A stretch of 64,000 nucleotides of DNA from IMG/VR virus record IMGVR_UViG_3300005613_000050, positions 1-64,000 of that record, one strand, 5' to 3'. Made by a program: the position numbers and the translations under genes. The notes beneath the pieces were generated by a model. The model was not told the DNA's origin. It saw nothing but the letters and a program-made list of their open reading frames with translations, and searched no databases. This document shows, in pieces, positions 36,068-44,655 of the stretch (within the stretch, counting starts at the first letter, position 1; each line of letters opens with the position of its first letter). The DNA comes from a virus.

Positions 36068-38780
36068 ATATATTCTCCCCATTCTCGTAAACTAAAACAT
36101 TATTTTTACAAACAATCTTTTTTCCTCCTTGAGGAGGCTCTTTATCAGGTTTTAGGACATCTTTAACCCAAATATTACCAATATAAATTTGATTATTCTT
36201 AGCTGACCTGCCTTTTGGATATTGCATACTTAGTTCTTTACCCATACGTTGCTTAGTCCAATCCATAATATCATCAGGATCAGCCCATTGCCTAAACTCA
36301 TCCCACAATACCCCATATTTTACTGCTTGACCCGGAATATAAACGCATTGTTCTCTAATAAATTGCTCAAGAAGGCTTTCATTAAGTACGCCCGCCCTTG
36401 TTTTATCGTCAGTATGAATAACTGGTATACGTAAACGACCATTTGGAGTTGGTAACTCAAGATTTAAACAAGATGCTAAGAAATCAGATGCTTCATGTTC
36501 AAGTTTAGACATTAATTTAGACTTCGGTATAAGGTCAATAGGGTCAATAGGATCAACATATACCATTGTAATACGTGTATCCCCTGTAAAAATAGGGCAA
36601 TACGTATAGTCATTTGCACACTGCACCCAGTGGGTGGTGTTTGTTGTGTGATAAAGCTCCTTATACAAGGCTCTAATAGGTAATTCTTTAGCTGTGACCC
36701 AATCTTTAATCCTATTATAAGCCATTTTACTGACTGACAAATTAACTTCCTCAACTACGCACAAAACTGCTGTAGCTAATTCACCATTAAAACCATTTTT
36801 ATCTGTTAAAGCTGTATCAGCACGAATAACACCTTTAGTTACAAGCAAATTAATTGCTTCATGGAACGTGCTTTTCCCGTTATCCTGTGGACCATAGAAG
36901 AAAAGATAAGGTAAAGGCTCCATAGGGTCTTTAAGTATTGCTGTTATCCAGCACATCAGATACTCGCCACCTTTTACAATACCATTTGCTTTACACCAAC
37001 CGTCTTTAAGGACAAAATCATCGAGATTTTTACCACAGTGATTAAGAACTTTATCCCATGTTGGATGAGTTAGTAACTCACTTTCAACGGTCGGAGCAAT
37101 CCTGAGTTGAGGTGCGCCACGGTTCCACTGCCGATCACCTAGATATTCAGGCTGAAAAGGACGATTAATTATTTTCCAAGATTTAAAAATATTAGAGCCT
37201 AGAGCCGTTTTAACGTCTTTAGTGTTCAAACCCAGAGATTCTAAAGCTACTTTAACGTGTTGAAAAGGTTCTGTACGCCATTCAGAACCCACATTGACCA
37301 TCCAACCCTGATCTTTACCTGATTCAGACGTTAAATGCCTAATTATTTCGTCATAATTGTATGTTTCTTCGCCTATAGCCTCGTAAGAATTAATATTAAA
37401 GATTCTTTTCCATTTATTTTTCTCTAATAACCACCCTTGAGGGGCAGAATCTCGGTCATTACGCTCAACTTCAACAATAATACGCTTACCATCCTTATGT
37501 TTTTTGATTACTGTAGGTCTACCACCCATCCAAGTTGGTAACTCAGCATTAGCACCCAACATTCCTATAGCCTGAGCAGCTAATTCTCCATGTTGAAAGA
37601 CAAAATTACCATTTTCATTCTCAATACCTTCATAAAATGATGCTGCACACTTCAAGTCTGGGTCTTTATTCAAATAACAACGTGTCCAACCAAGTCCATC
37701 TTGATCCCAAGAGCTATGTTCTGCTACTCCTTTAGTATAACGGCGTATAGACCATGCTCCATTGCGTAAAGGGAAAGCAAAACAGTTAATATCTGCTCCT
37801 TTATCCTTGCCAGAAGAGATCGTATCGAACATTCCCCTCATTTGCAGCGTCTCATGAGCCTCTTTAAGGTGGATTGTATGGGTTACAAGCATACCATTAT
37901 CGGTATCCCACCACCAAGCAGCGTTATTTTCTTGTAACCAGTCAATTAATTTAGTATGAGCAGCGTCTAAAGTTGTTTCACTCTGTAAACTTGTCAAATT
38001 TTCAAAAGATTCCTTTTGTTTTTCAGTCAAAAAGTTAGGTAAAATCTTTTGAGTCTTATTTAAGACAACATCAAGATGGTCACGCCAGTTTGGAGGTATA
38101 TTTTTAAGAACCTCACCTTGACTTATTAACTTAAGACCATCAGTTCCTGCCATTTTTCTATGCCAAACCCACATATTACCGCCGCATACATCTACTTTTG
38201 TAGAAAAATCAAACCCAGTCTCTGCTGATAATAGTCCAATAACTGCACGAGCTAGAGCTGCATGCTCAGTATGGTTCGCCGTAGGAATATCATTTAAAAA
38301 GACATATAAATGTAGACCGGAACCACTTGTGGACTTACGTACTGTTACCCAAGGGATCTTTTGAGCTGTTTTCTTAACCTCATTCATCTCTGCGGGCGTA
38401 AGTTTCTTTTTGTGTTGGTCGCTATGTCCTATAATAGCATCAAAATCAAAGGCTACCCATTTGGAGACTTTGTTTTTCCAGTCCCAACCAGTCATTCCAA
38501 TACCTTCAACGTGAGTTACTAAATCAAAATTCATAGGTGAATCGGTATATTCAGGTTCGGTTTTAGCTTTCCATGGTATACGAAAAGCTTTCCAAGTCTC
38601 TAAGCCATCTGTCCAACCTACCCAATCCCTACCTTTAAATTGCCCAGAGACACGTTCACCACATCCTTGGGCAACATTTACTTGGCATTCCATATTAAAA
38701 TTATACAATTCTGCTAAATCTGCAACTGTTTTTACAGTCAAAAACCTCTTAATTGCCTCTGTTTTCATTGGTCTTGTCAT
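36060..38780 (-). CDS. Primase-helicase (AEP-like plus SF3/D5 helicase)
   Basis: The 906-aa product combines an N-terminal archaeo-eukaryotic primase-like domain (WVAFDFDAIIG near residue 110, SGSGLHLYVFL near 150) with a C-terminal superfamily 3 helicase: Walker A GPQDNGKST near 629-637, Walker B VLCVVEEVN, and the sensor region HWVQCANDY. It would prime and unwind phage DNA. It is the first gene of the minus-strand operon, AAGGGGA precedes ATG 38780, and the promoter at 38880-38908 faces it. Confidence 0.85.
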   Translation of the reverse strand: MTRPMKTEAIKRFLTVKTVADLAELYNFNMECQVNVAQGCGERVSGQFKGRDWVGWTDGLETWKAFRIPWKAKTEPEYTDSPMNFDLVTHVEGIGMTGWDWKNKVSKWVAFDFDAIIGHSDQHKKKLTPAEMNEVKKTAQKIPWVTVRKSTSGSGLHLYVFLNDIPTANHTEHAALARAVIGLLSAETGFDFSTKVDVCGGNMWVWHRKMAGTDGLKLISQGEVLKNIPPNWRDHLDVVLNKTQKILPNFLTEKQKESFENLTSLQSETTLDAAHTKLIDWLQENNAAWWWDTDNGMLVTHTIHLKEAHETLQMRGMFDTISSGKDKGADINCFAFPLRNGAWSIRRYTKGVAEHSSWDQDGLGWTRCYLNKDPDLKCAASFYEGIENENGNFVFQHGELAAQAIGMLGANAELPTWMGGRPTVIKKHKDGKRIIVEVERNDRDSAPQGWLLEKNKWKRIFNINSYEAIGEETYNYDEIIRHLTSESGKDQGWMVNVGSEWRTEPFQHVKVALESLGLNTKDVKTALGSNIFKSWKIINRPFQPEYLGDRQWNRGAPQLRIAPTVESELLTHPTWDKVLNHCGKNLDDFVLKDGWCKANGIVKGGEYLMCWITAILKDPMEPLPYLFFYGPQDNGKSTFHEAINLLVTKGVIRADTALTDKNGFNGELATAVLCVVEEVNLSVSKMAYNRIKDWVTAKELPIRALYKELYHTTNTTHWVQCANDYTYCPIFTGDTRITMVYVDPIDPIDLIPKSKLMSKLEHEASDFLASCLNLELPTPNGRLRIPVIHTDDKTRAGVLNESLLEQFIREQCVYIPGQAVKYGVLWDEFRQWADPDDIMDWTKQRMGKELSMQYPKGRSAKNNQIYIGNIWVKDVLKPDKEPPQGGKKIVCKNNVLVYENGENIYV

Positions 38781-38818
38781 AAAATCCCCTTAAGTTAATA
38801 ACTCCAAGAATGTTATTT

Positions 38819-38857
38819 AAGTAGTTACTCAAAAATATTTCTTGAGTTTGAGTAAAT
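38819..38857 (+). promoter_or_regulatory. 38-bp control element, copy A
   Basis: Begins AAGTAGTTACTCAAAAATAT and ends TTGAGTTTGAGTAA. A close copy lies at 49845-49884 and an inverted copy at 49981-50023. All three lie beside promoters and none inside the body of a structural gene. Here it lies between the minus promoter and the primase gene, so it would be in the mRNA leader. Confidence 0.6.
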
Positions 38858-38879
38858 AAATCTATCTCTCCCGCCTATA

Positions 38880-38908
38880 TATAATGTATAGCATATAAGA
38901 GGGCACAA
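38880..38908 (-). promoter_or_regulatory. Promoter for the minus-strand replication operon
   Basis: On the minus strand: TTGTGC, 17 bases containing CTTATATGCTAT, then ATTATA (TATATA two bases further is an alternative). The spacer repeats the one at 39198 on the plus strand, so the two promoters are of one class and diverge. Confidence 0.6.
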
Positions 38909-38920
38909 GTAATATCTTGT

Positions 38921-38943
38921 AAGTCCTTATATACCAAGGACTT
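38921..38943 (+). promoter_or_regulatory. 23-bp palindromic site, copy 1
   Basis: AAGTCCTT, ATATACC, AAGGACTT: near-perfect palindrome 12 bases upstream of the minus promoter -35. Member of a set of four across this gap. Confidence 0.7.
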
Positions 38944-38978
38944 GGAGAAATTTTTTCATCCACTTTTTCCGTGACTGT

Positions 38979-39001
38979 AAGTCCTTATATATCAACGACT
39001 T
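38979..39001 (+). promoter_or_regulatory. 23-bp palindromic site, copy 2
   Basis: AAGTCCTT, ATATATC, AACGACTT, in the same orientation as copy 1. The 673-base gap 38781-39453 has no gene and holds two promoters, these sites, a large inverted repeat and a hairpin. Confidence 0.7.
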
Positions 39002-39110
39002 ATAAACTTACTAGATATAGCTATTTTTACCTCACTACTATAGGGGAAAAATAAATTTATAGTATATAGAGAGAGGTTTCGCCAGATTCTGGTAGTTCTT
39101 ACAACCCTAT

Positions 39111-39125
39111 GATATATAAGGACTT
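39111..39125 (-). promoter_or_regulatory. 23-bp palindromic site, copy 3 (half site)
   Basis: Only GATATATAAGGACTT is conserved. It is in the opposite orientation to copies 1 and 2. Confidence 0.55.
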
Positions 39126-39151
39126 ATAATATCAACTTTTAGCTTGCGTTT

Positions 39152-39174
39152 AAGTCGTTGATATATAAGGACTT
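39152..39174 (-). promoter_or_regulatory. 23-bp palindromic site, copy 4
   Basis: AAGTCGTT, GATATAT, AAGGACTT is the exact reverse complement of copy 2. It lies 23 bases before the plus promoter, mirroring copy 1 on the other side. Confidence 0.7.
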
Positions 39175-39197
39175 AAAAGTTTTATTTTTCATTTCAC

Positions 39198-39226
39198 TAT
39201 GACCCGCTTATATGCTATTATATAGT
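39198..39226 (+). promoter_or_regulatory. Promoter for the ParB / polymerase operon
   Basis: TATGAC, a 17-base spacer with CTTATATGCTATTA, then TATAGT. Matches the promoter at 1302 through GACCC and ATATGCTATTATATA. Drives the plus-strand genes from 39454. Confidence 0.75.
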
Positions 39227-39303
39227 ATACGGGAAGGAAATTGGATTTAGAAGATATATTTACTCAAATAATTTATTTAAGTTATTACTCAAATAAGTAA
39301 ATA

Positions 39304-39373
39304 AAGTTAGTAACTCAAGCGTGACTGTTATTTAATTGCCTTCCTCCTGTAGTTACGCTTGAGTTATTAACTT
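39304..39373 (+). repeat. Large inverted repeat built on two dispersed palindromes
   Basis: Arms 39304-39326 and 39351-39373 (23 bases, two mismatches) each contain a palindrome copy plus AAGCGT. The 24-base loop holds CCTTCCTCC. In RNA this would form a long hairpin in the leader of the 39454 operon. Confidence 0.75.
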
Positions 39374-39382
39374 AAATCGAAT

Positions 39383-39433
39383 ATGGGCGGTACTATTTGT
39401 CAGTTCACTAGGGGAGACCCGCCGCCCATTTTA
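39383..39433 (+). terminator. Leader hairpin, possible attenuator
   Basis: ATGGGCGG pairs with CCGCCCAT across a 31-base loop, followed by TTTTA. Too open for a classic terminator, but the position before the first ribosome site suggests attenuation. Confidence 0.4.
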
Positions 39434-39453
39434 TTTAAAGAGGAGTTACTAAC

Positions 39454-39618
39454 TTGACTTTAACAGAATGGATAAATTATGAGACTCTCTACTCAATGCA
39501 CTGGATTTGTCCTTCCGATTATGAACTAGAATATTGTAGAGTTATTGCTGTAACAGGTGAGGTACAATATAAGTTTCCGATTTGTGAGGTAGGACGTAAA
39601 CCTTGGATAAGTAACTAA
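39454..39618 (+). CDS. Small protein with TTG start (54 aa)
   Basis: The frame LTLTEWINYETLYSMHWICP and on to GRKPWISN starts at TTG 39454, eight bases after AGGAG. A palindrome copy (39443-39455) lies between the ribosome site and the start, and its last T is the first base after which the TTG is read. A half copy of the palindrome contains the stop codon. Cysteine pair and many aromatics, function unknown. Confidence 0.6.
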   Translation: MTLTEWINYETLYSMHWICPSDYELEYCRVIAVTGEVQYKFPICEVGRKPWISN

Positions 39619-39686
39619 CTCAAATATCTATGTGGGATACTTGGGATAACATAAAAAGAGTAGTTAACAAAAGGAGAAGTAGAATT

Positions 39687-40646
39687 ATGAGTACAGGTGA
39701 AGTTCGTTTTGTTCCGACCGCTACCATTCGTGAGAACCCCGCAGCCCTTCGTAATGTGGATGTTGAATCTGAAAAGTTTGAGCAACTTAAAGATTCGGTC
39801 GCCCGTGAAGGCATTTTGAACCCTCCTCTCGGTGTCGATGCGGTTGATCCTGAAACGGGTGAACAGTATGTTGGTCTGGTTGATGGTTTGCAACGTACCA
39901 CAGCGGCGAAAATGGTAGGACTCAAAGAGATTCCTATGCTTATCAAGGATTTTGATGAACAGCAGATTCTTACTGCTCAGATCATTACGAATATTCAGCG
40001 CATTGAGACGAAGCCTGCCGAATATGCAAAAAGTTTGCAGCGTCTTCTCGCCCTGAACCCGACCAAGACTCTTACTGAATTTGCTCAAGAGTTGTCGGTA
40101 AGTTTGGGATGGTTGCAGGGTCGTTTGAAGTTGACGAATCTGGCTGAAAGTATTCAGGCTCTTGTCAATGACGGTAGCATTACCGTGACCAATGCTATTC
40201 AGCTTGGTAAAATGCCCGAAGATGAACAGATGAATTGGCTCGAAGCCGCGCAGACTGAGAGTCCTTCTGAGTTCGTTCCGAAGATTACTGCCCGTATCAA
40301 AGAGATTCAAAAGGCTAATCGCGAAGGTCGTGAAGCCAAGACTCTTACGTTTGAGGATGTGGTCAAGCCTGTTCGTCGTAAGCTCGACGAAATTGTGTCT
40401 GAGTTAGAAACTCAAACTGTCGGCGCTTCGCTCTGTAACAAGTTGTCTCTTTCGACAGCGGAAGAAGGATTCAAGCTTGGTCTTGAATGGGCAATGTCGA
40501 TGGACCCCGATACGCTTGAGGTCAAACGGGCTGAATGGGAACAGAAAAAAGCTGAGAAGGAGGAACGTAAGGCGAAGCGTAAGGCTGAACGCGAAGAGCG
40601 TAAGGCTGAACTCGCCGCGGCTAAAGCCGAAGAAGCTGGAGCATAA
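39687..40646 (+). CDS. ParB-like protein
   Basis: The 319-aa product has the ParB N-terminal pattern (LRNVDVESEKFEQLKDSVAR, then YVGLVDGLQRTTAAKMVGLK) and a central helix-turn-helix (LTEFAQELSVSLGWLQGRLK). The C-terminal 60 residues are a lysine-, arginine- and glutamate-rich helix. ATG 39687 has AAGGAG upstream. Codons are of the highly used type, like those of the coat gene, so it may be abundant. It could bind the dispersed palindrome, but no ParA gene is present, and transcriptional or nuclease roles are equally possible. Confidence 0.8.
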   Translation: MSTGEVRFVPTATIRENPAALRNVDVESEKFEQLKDSVAREGILNPPLGVDAVDPETGEQYVGLVDGLQRTTAAKMVGLKEIPMLIKDFDEQQILTAQIITNIQRIETKPAEYAKSLQRLLALNPTKTLTEFAQELSVSLGWLQGRLKLTNLAESIQALVNDGSITVTNAIQLGKMPEDEQMNWLEAAQTESPSEFVPKITARIKEIQKANREGREAKTLTFEDVVKPVRRKLDEIVSELETQTVGASLCNKLSLSTAEEGFKLGLEWAMSMDPDTLEVKRAEWEQKKAEKEERKAKRKAEREERKAELAAAKAEEAGA

Positions 40647-40672
40647 GTTAATAACTCATAAAAGGATAAGAC

Positions 40673-41320
40673 ATGGCAGAAAATGAAGTAGCACTAATTA
40701 GTGGTTTAACACCTGCAATCAGTGAGAAAGAAGTCCAAGAAGAGATTAAGAGTGGTGATTGGCTTTCTCGTATTCAGATCATTGACCCGAAATCATCTTT
40801 CGCTATGGAAGGTAAAGTCGGTCAAGGTAATTTTGCTCTTGTCCACAGTAAGGATGAAGCTGATGATCTGACAAATGAAATTGATTGCATCATTATGGAC
40901 GTTCGATGGAAAGCTCTTGACATTTCTAACAGTGAAGAGATCATTAATGTCTATGATAAAGAAGCCGATGAATTCAAACGGATTCAAAGTGAATCTGAGA
41001 TTAAGGACTCTGGTTGTATGTGGGGTATGGAGTTCTTGATTTGGATTGCTTCTGTTGGCAAATATGCAACTTATTTTTGTTCAAGTAAGACTGCTCGGCG
41101 TGAAAGCAAAAATATCCATCGCCTTATTGGGTATCCCGCGACACTTCGTACAGAACTTATTAAGACTAAGAAGTATTCTTGGTTCGGACCGAAAGTAGTA
41201 TCTTGTACTACTCCTTTTGATGTTCCTCCAAAAGAGGAACTTGTAGCAGAAGTGGAAAAATTCCGTAAATCATCTGTCAGCGATGAGGTGGCAGGAGATA
41301 CAGAGGAACGGGAACGATAG
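40673..41320 (+). CDS. Conserved phage protein, possible ssDNA-binding type
   Basis: The 215-aa product has a beta-rich middle (WLSRIQIIDPKSSFAMEGKV, then IDCIIMDVRWKAL) and an acidic, flexible C-terminus (SDEVAGDTEERER), the layout of single-strand binding proteins. It lies between ParB-like and helicase genes and is followed by a terminator, so it is probably made in quantity. No defining motif is visible, the role is inferred. Confidence 0.5.
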   Translation: MAENEVALISGLTPAISEKEVQEEIKSGDWLSRIQIIDPKSSFAMEGKVGQGNFALVHSKDEADDLTNEIDCIIMDVRWKALDISNSEEIINVYDKEADEFKRIQSESEIKDSGCMWGMEFLIWIASVGKYATYFCSSKTARRESKNIHRLIGYPATLRTELIKTKKYSWFGPKVVSCTTPFDVPPKEELVAEVEKFRKSSVSDEVAGDTEERER

Positions 41321-41329
41321 GCACAAAAC

Positions 41330-41363
41330 GGGGCGGTGAGTTAGTAACTTACCACCCCATTTT
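41330..41363 (+). terminator. Terminator centred on a dispersed palindrome
   Basis: GGGGCGGT, GAGTTAGTAACTT, ACCACCCC, then ATTTT. One mismatch in the outer stem. Same build as the hairpin at 10929. Confidence 0.85.
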
Positions 41364-41378
41364 CTAATAAGGTGAAAA

Positions 41379-41870
41379 ATGGATATAGTCTGTTTGGCAA
41401 AAACTAAAATAAACTGGACAGACTACATAGCCTTATGTAAGATGAAAACAGGCTCTGCGCCTACAAGACAGTTAGATAAATCAAACATAAAATTAATAGA
41501 GGATCTCGCTTTAATATCTTCTTTAAGTGAATTAGCAGGTAAGAATTATACACCTGTTAATGCCGTTCAAAAGAGCGAGATATTTCTTGATTCTATATTC
41601 TTAGCATTTTTGGTCTTTGATTTTGATACTAACATTTGTGGAACTTTAAATTGTTTTAAGTTACTAAATCAAACAATACTGTTATCTGGTACTTTAAAAC
41701 AATGGAAAGACACAATAGTATTTAATCTTACACCTGAACAAGATAAAGATCAGCGCGAACTATTTGGACGTATACTTGTCTTCTTAGAGTCTAATGGGTA
41801 TAAACTTATTTTTAATAAGTACAGTAAAAATACATTAAAAGATGGGACATTTACATTGGAGAGCAAATGA
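41379..41870 (+). CDS. Hypothetical protein (163 aa)
   Basis: Unrecognised. Mixed alpha/beta with hydrophobic centre (FLDSIFLAFLVFDFDTNICG). A variant palindrome at 41658 encodes KLLNQ. Overlaps the helicase start by four bases, so expression is linked to it. Confidence 0.6.
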   Translation: MDIVCLAKTKINWTDYIALCKMKTGSAPTRQLDKSNIKLIEDLALISSLSELAGKNYTPVNAVQKSEIFLDSIFLAFLVFDFDTNICGTLNCFKLLNQTILLSGTLKQWKDTIVFNLTPEQDKDQRELFGRILVFLESNGYKLIFNKYSKNTLKDGTFTLESK

Positions 41871-43888
41871 GTAAAGAACTAACTAAATTTAGAGTAGGAC
41901 GGCGTTTAGTTAAAGGTTACTTGGATTACCAAGATAACCGTGTCTTTATTTATACACCATATAATAAAGCACTACTTGCTGAGATTAAAGCGTTCCACGA
42001 TGCTAGGTGGCACGGCTTTGAAGACCCTCCTATTAAGGCTTGGTCTATACCTCTCACAGAACGTAATAAGTTCCAACTTGAGTACCTTACTGGTGGTAAC
42101 CCATACATTAAATATGACCATTATATTAAAGAAGCAAAAACACATGAAATTATTTATCCTGAATATAATCATCAAACTGAGTTAGTAAATCAAGCACTCT
42201 CAACTAACTATTGTATTTGGGCTGCGGAGATGGGAACAGGAAAAACATTATCTGCTTTGATCTTAATGATTGAATCTGGTATTAAAGATTGGTGGTGGTT
42301 CGGACCGAAATCTGCCCTATACTCCGTCAAACTTGATGTTCTTAAGTGGAAAAGATGGGCAGAAGAACATAATGTCCCTAAAGATAAGTACCCTGTTATG
42401 CCGGTCTTCAATACTTATAATGCTTTAACAAAAATAATGAAGAACTGGGAAGATGGAGATAAAGCCCCTCAAGGTGTTATTTTTGATGAATCTTCAAGAC
42501 TCAAAACACCAACAGCACAACGTTCTAAAGCTGCTCTCGCTCTTGTAGATGGTATCCGAGAAGACTGGGGCGATGAAGGTTATGCCATACAAATGACTGG
42601 TACGCCCTCACCTAAAGCACCTACAGACTGGTGGTCACAATGTGAGATTGCTTGTCCTGGGTTCCTTAAAGAAGGGAATATACATAAATTTAAAAATAGG
42701 CTTGCTATTGTTGAGCAGCGTGAAAACACAATTATTGGTGGGACTTATCCTCATTTAATTGCTTGGCGTAAAGGTGGAGATATTTGTAATGTATGTGGTC
42801 TGCCTGAATCTGCTCATACTTTAGATGAGTCTACTGTTGCTGATTATCATCCATTTGAAAAAGCGGATAATGAGGTAGCTAAGCTCTATAGACGTATGCA
42901 GGGATTGGTAGAGGTTCGTTTTAAAAAGGACTGTACTGATCTACCTGATAAGATTTATCGTGTTATTGAATGTAAGCCTTCGGTACAACTACAACAATAT
43001 GCCCGTACAATCTTACAGACTGCTCCGCGTGTTGTTACAGGTCTTATGATGTTGCGAGAATTAAGTGATGGTTTCCTTTATCGTGATGAACAAGATGGTA
43101 CAAGTGTTTGTACTGTTTGTAATGGTAGAGGTAAACGTCCTCAAGAAGTCTTAAAAGGGGGTTATGAACTTCTTGATACTGGTAACATACTTGAGTTAGA
43201 AACTCAAAAAGAATATACAACAGCAGATAATACTACTAACTTCTGGGAAACAGTTGAGGATGCTCTTTGTGATGGCTGTGGTGGTAGTGGTAAAGTACCA
43301 AAGTATAAGAGAGAAACTAAAACGATCCACTCACCTAAAGAAGATGTTCTTAATGATTTATTAGATGAGTTTGAAGAAGCAGGTCGAGTAGTTATTTATG
43401 CTGGTTTCCAAGGCTCTCTTGATAAGGTTGAAGCTATCTGTAAAAATAAAGGTTGGATAACTTTAAGAGCCGATGGTAAAGGGTGGAAAACAAGTACTGG
43501 TTCAGTTGAAGATATCCTTCAAGCAATGGATCAATCCCACCCAGACCGTGAAAAATATGTTGAACTTTATGACAAAATAGCCTTTATTGGTCAGCCCGGC
43601 GCAGCAGGTATGGGGCTTAACTTAACAGCATCACCTGTCATTATTTATTACTCTAATGATTTTAATGCTGAGAACCGTATACAAAGTGAAGACCGCGTAC
43701 ACCGTTCTGGTATGGATAAGAATCGCGCACCAACAATTATTGACATTATTAATTTGGAGTCTGATAAAAAGATTCTTGAGAATCTACAAAATAAACGTGA
43801 ACTTCAAGAAATGTCAATGGGGCTATTTAAAACTATTTTAGATGAAGAAAAAGAAAGACTTACTTATGGAGATAGTATTTCCACTTAA
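41867..43888 (+). CDS. SNF2-type DNA helicase / translocase
   Basis: The 673-aa product has motif I AAEMGTGKT (about 119-127), motif II IFDESSR near 205, motif III MTGTP, and motif VI QSEDRVHRSGM near 605, the SNF2 set. Two zinc-like cysteine clusters are inserted (CNVCG near 307 and paired CxxC units near 405-480). It would move along double-stranded DNA during replication or recombination. Variant palindromes encode ELVNQ (42179) and ELETQ (43193). Confidence 0.88.
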   Translation: MSKELTKFRVGRRLVKGYLDYQDNRVFIYTPYNKALLAEIKAFHDARWHGFEDPPIKAWSIPLTERNKFQLEYLTGGNPYIKYDHYIKEAKTHEIIYPEYNHQTELVNQALSTNYCIWAAEMGTGKTLSALILMIESGIKDWWWFGPKSALYSVKLDVLKWKRWAEEHNVPKDKYPVMPVFNTYNALTKIMKNWEDGDKAPQGVIFDESSRLKTPTAQRSKAALALVDGIREDWGDEGYAIQMTGTPSPKAPTDWWSQCEIACPGFLKEGNIHKFKNRLAIVEQRENTIIGGTYPHLIAWRKGGDICNVCGLPESAHTLDESTVADYHPFEKADNEVAKLYRRMQGLVEVRFKKDCTDLPDKIYRVIECKPSVQLQQYARTILQTAPRVVTGLMMLRELSDGFLYRDEQDGTSVCTVCNGRGKRPQEVLKGGYELLDTGNILELETQKEYTTADNTTNFWETVEDALCDGCGGSGKVPKYKRETKTIHSPKEDVLNDLLDEFEEAGRVVIYAGFQGSLDKVEAICKNKGWITLRADGKGWKTSTGSVEDILQAMDQSHPDREKYVELYDKIAFIGQPGAAGMGLNLTASPVIIYYSNDFNAENRIQSEDRVHRSGMDKNRAPTIIDIINLESDKKILENLQNKRELQEMSMGLFKTILDEEKERLTYGDSIST

Positions 43889-44654
43889 TAATAACAAGTA
43901 TTATAATACTCATTATAGGTATGTATTAAGTATTTTTAATGCCTTCCCTGATACGAACATAGTTTTTGAGCCAGTAGAATACTTCATTGTTGGGGTAAAT
44001 GGTAAAAGATGCTTATTTGATTACAGTGATTATTTTGATATTGCAGGATATAATCCTAGAAACTTTGATTATGTTTTTAAGTTCCATAAACACTATGATG
44101 TAATGTATCCTGATAATGTTCTACCTTTCCCACCAATAAGCTTTTATAACTGGGATAAATATTTGTATAGTAGCATACAATATGCCCCAAATAAAGCAGG
44201 CATTTCTATGCGCCAGAAGAGCTATGGTAATGCTAGAGAACGCCGAAACATTGTTAGAGATATGTTGGTTAAAGAATTCGGTTCAGAGGTTAGAACAAGC
44301 ATTTTAGAGCAAGACCTATATTTCTTAGAGGTTGAAGATATTTTCTTAGGGGTGTTTGTTCCGGGCGCTCAGGAAAATATGTTAGATCGTGGTCAGTTTC
44401 AATATATGGCTTATGGTGTTCCAACAATAAGCCCTATGATACCTGAGTTACTAACTTATGATATTAGGTTCCAAGATGTAGAAGACTATATTGCTTGTAG
44501 AAATGATTACAGTGATTTAATCGACATTATTATCGAAGCGAAAAAACAACCAGAGTTTATGCAGCAAATGGGGAGTAATGCTATGGTAAAATTTTTAGAT
44601 ACATCAACACCTATTAATCTTTATAGGTATTTTAAGAAAATATTTGGAGAATAA
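43866..44654 (+). CDS. Glycosyltransferase, group 1 (GT-B) like
   Basis: The 262-aa product has the late donor-site pattern DRGQFQYMAYGVPTISPMIPELLTY, where conserved E/D and G-V-P residues hold the nucleotide sugar. The N-terminal half is short for GT-B, so it may be reduced. ATG 43866 (MEIVFPLNNN) is chosen over ATG 43842, neither having a strong ribosome site. It lies far from the other sugar genes, among replication genes, which is odd and might point to DNA-base or protein glycosylation. Confidence 0.55.
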   Translation: MEIVFPLNNNKYYNTHYRYVLSIFNAFPDTNIVFEPVEYFIVGVNGKRCLFDYSDYFDIAGYNPRNFDYVFKFHKHYDVMYPDNVLPFPPISFYNWDKYLYSSIQYAPNKAGISMRQKSYGNARERRNIVRDMLVKEFGSEVRTSILEQDLYFLEVEDIFLGVFVPGAQENMLDRGQFQYMAYGVPTISPMIPELLTYDIRFQDVEDYIACRNDYSDLIDIIIEAKKQPEFMQQMGSNAMVKFLDTSTPINLYRYFKKIFGE

Positions 44655-44655
44655 A

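Noticed and set aside
39030-39055. CTCACTACTATAGGGG resembles a T7-type promoter core
   Set aside because: No single-subunit RNA polymerase gene was seen in the window, the match covers only the last part of the T7 consensus, and it occurs once.
39615-40310. Minus-strand frame of 231 codons opposite the ParB-like gene
   Set aside because: Shadow frame caused by codon bias; the plus-strand product has clear ParB motifs and a good ribosome site.
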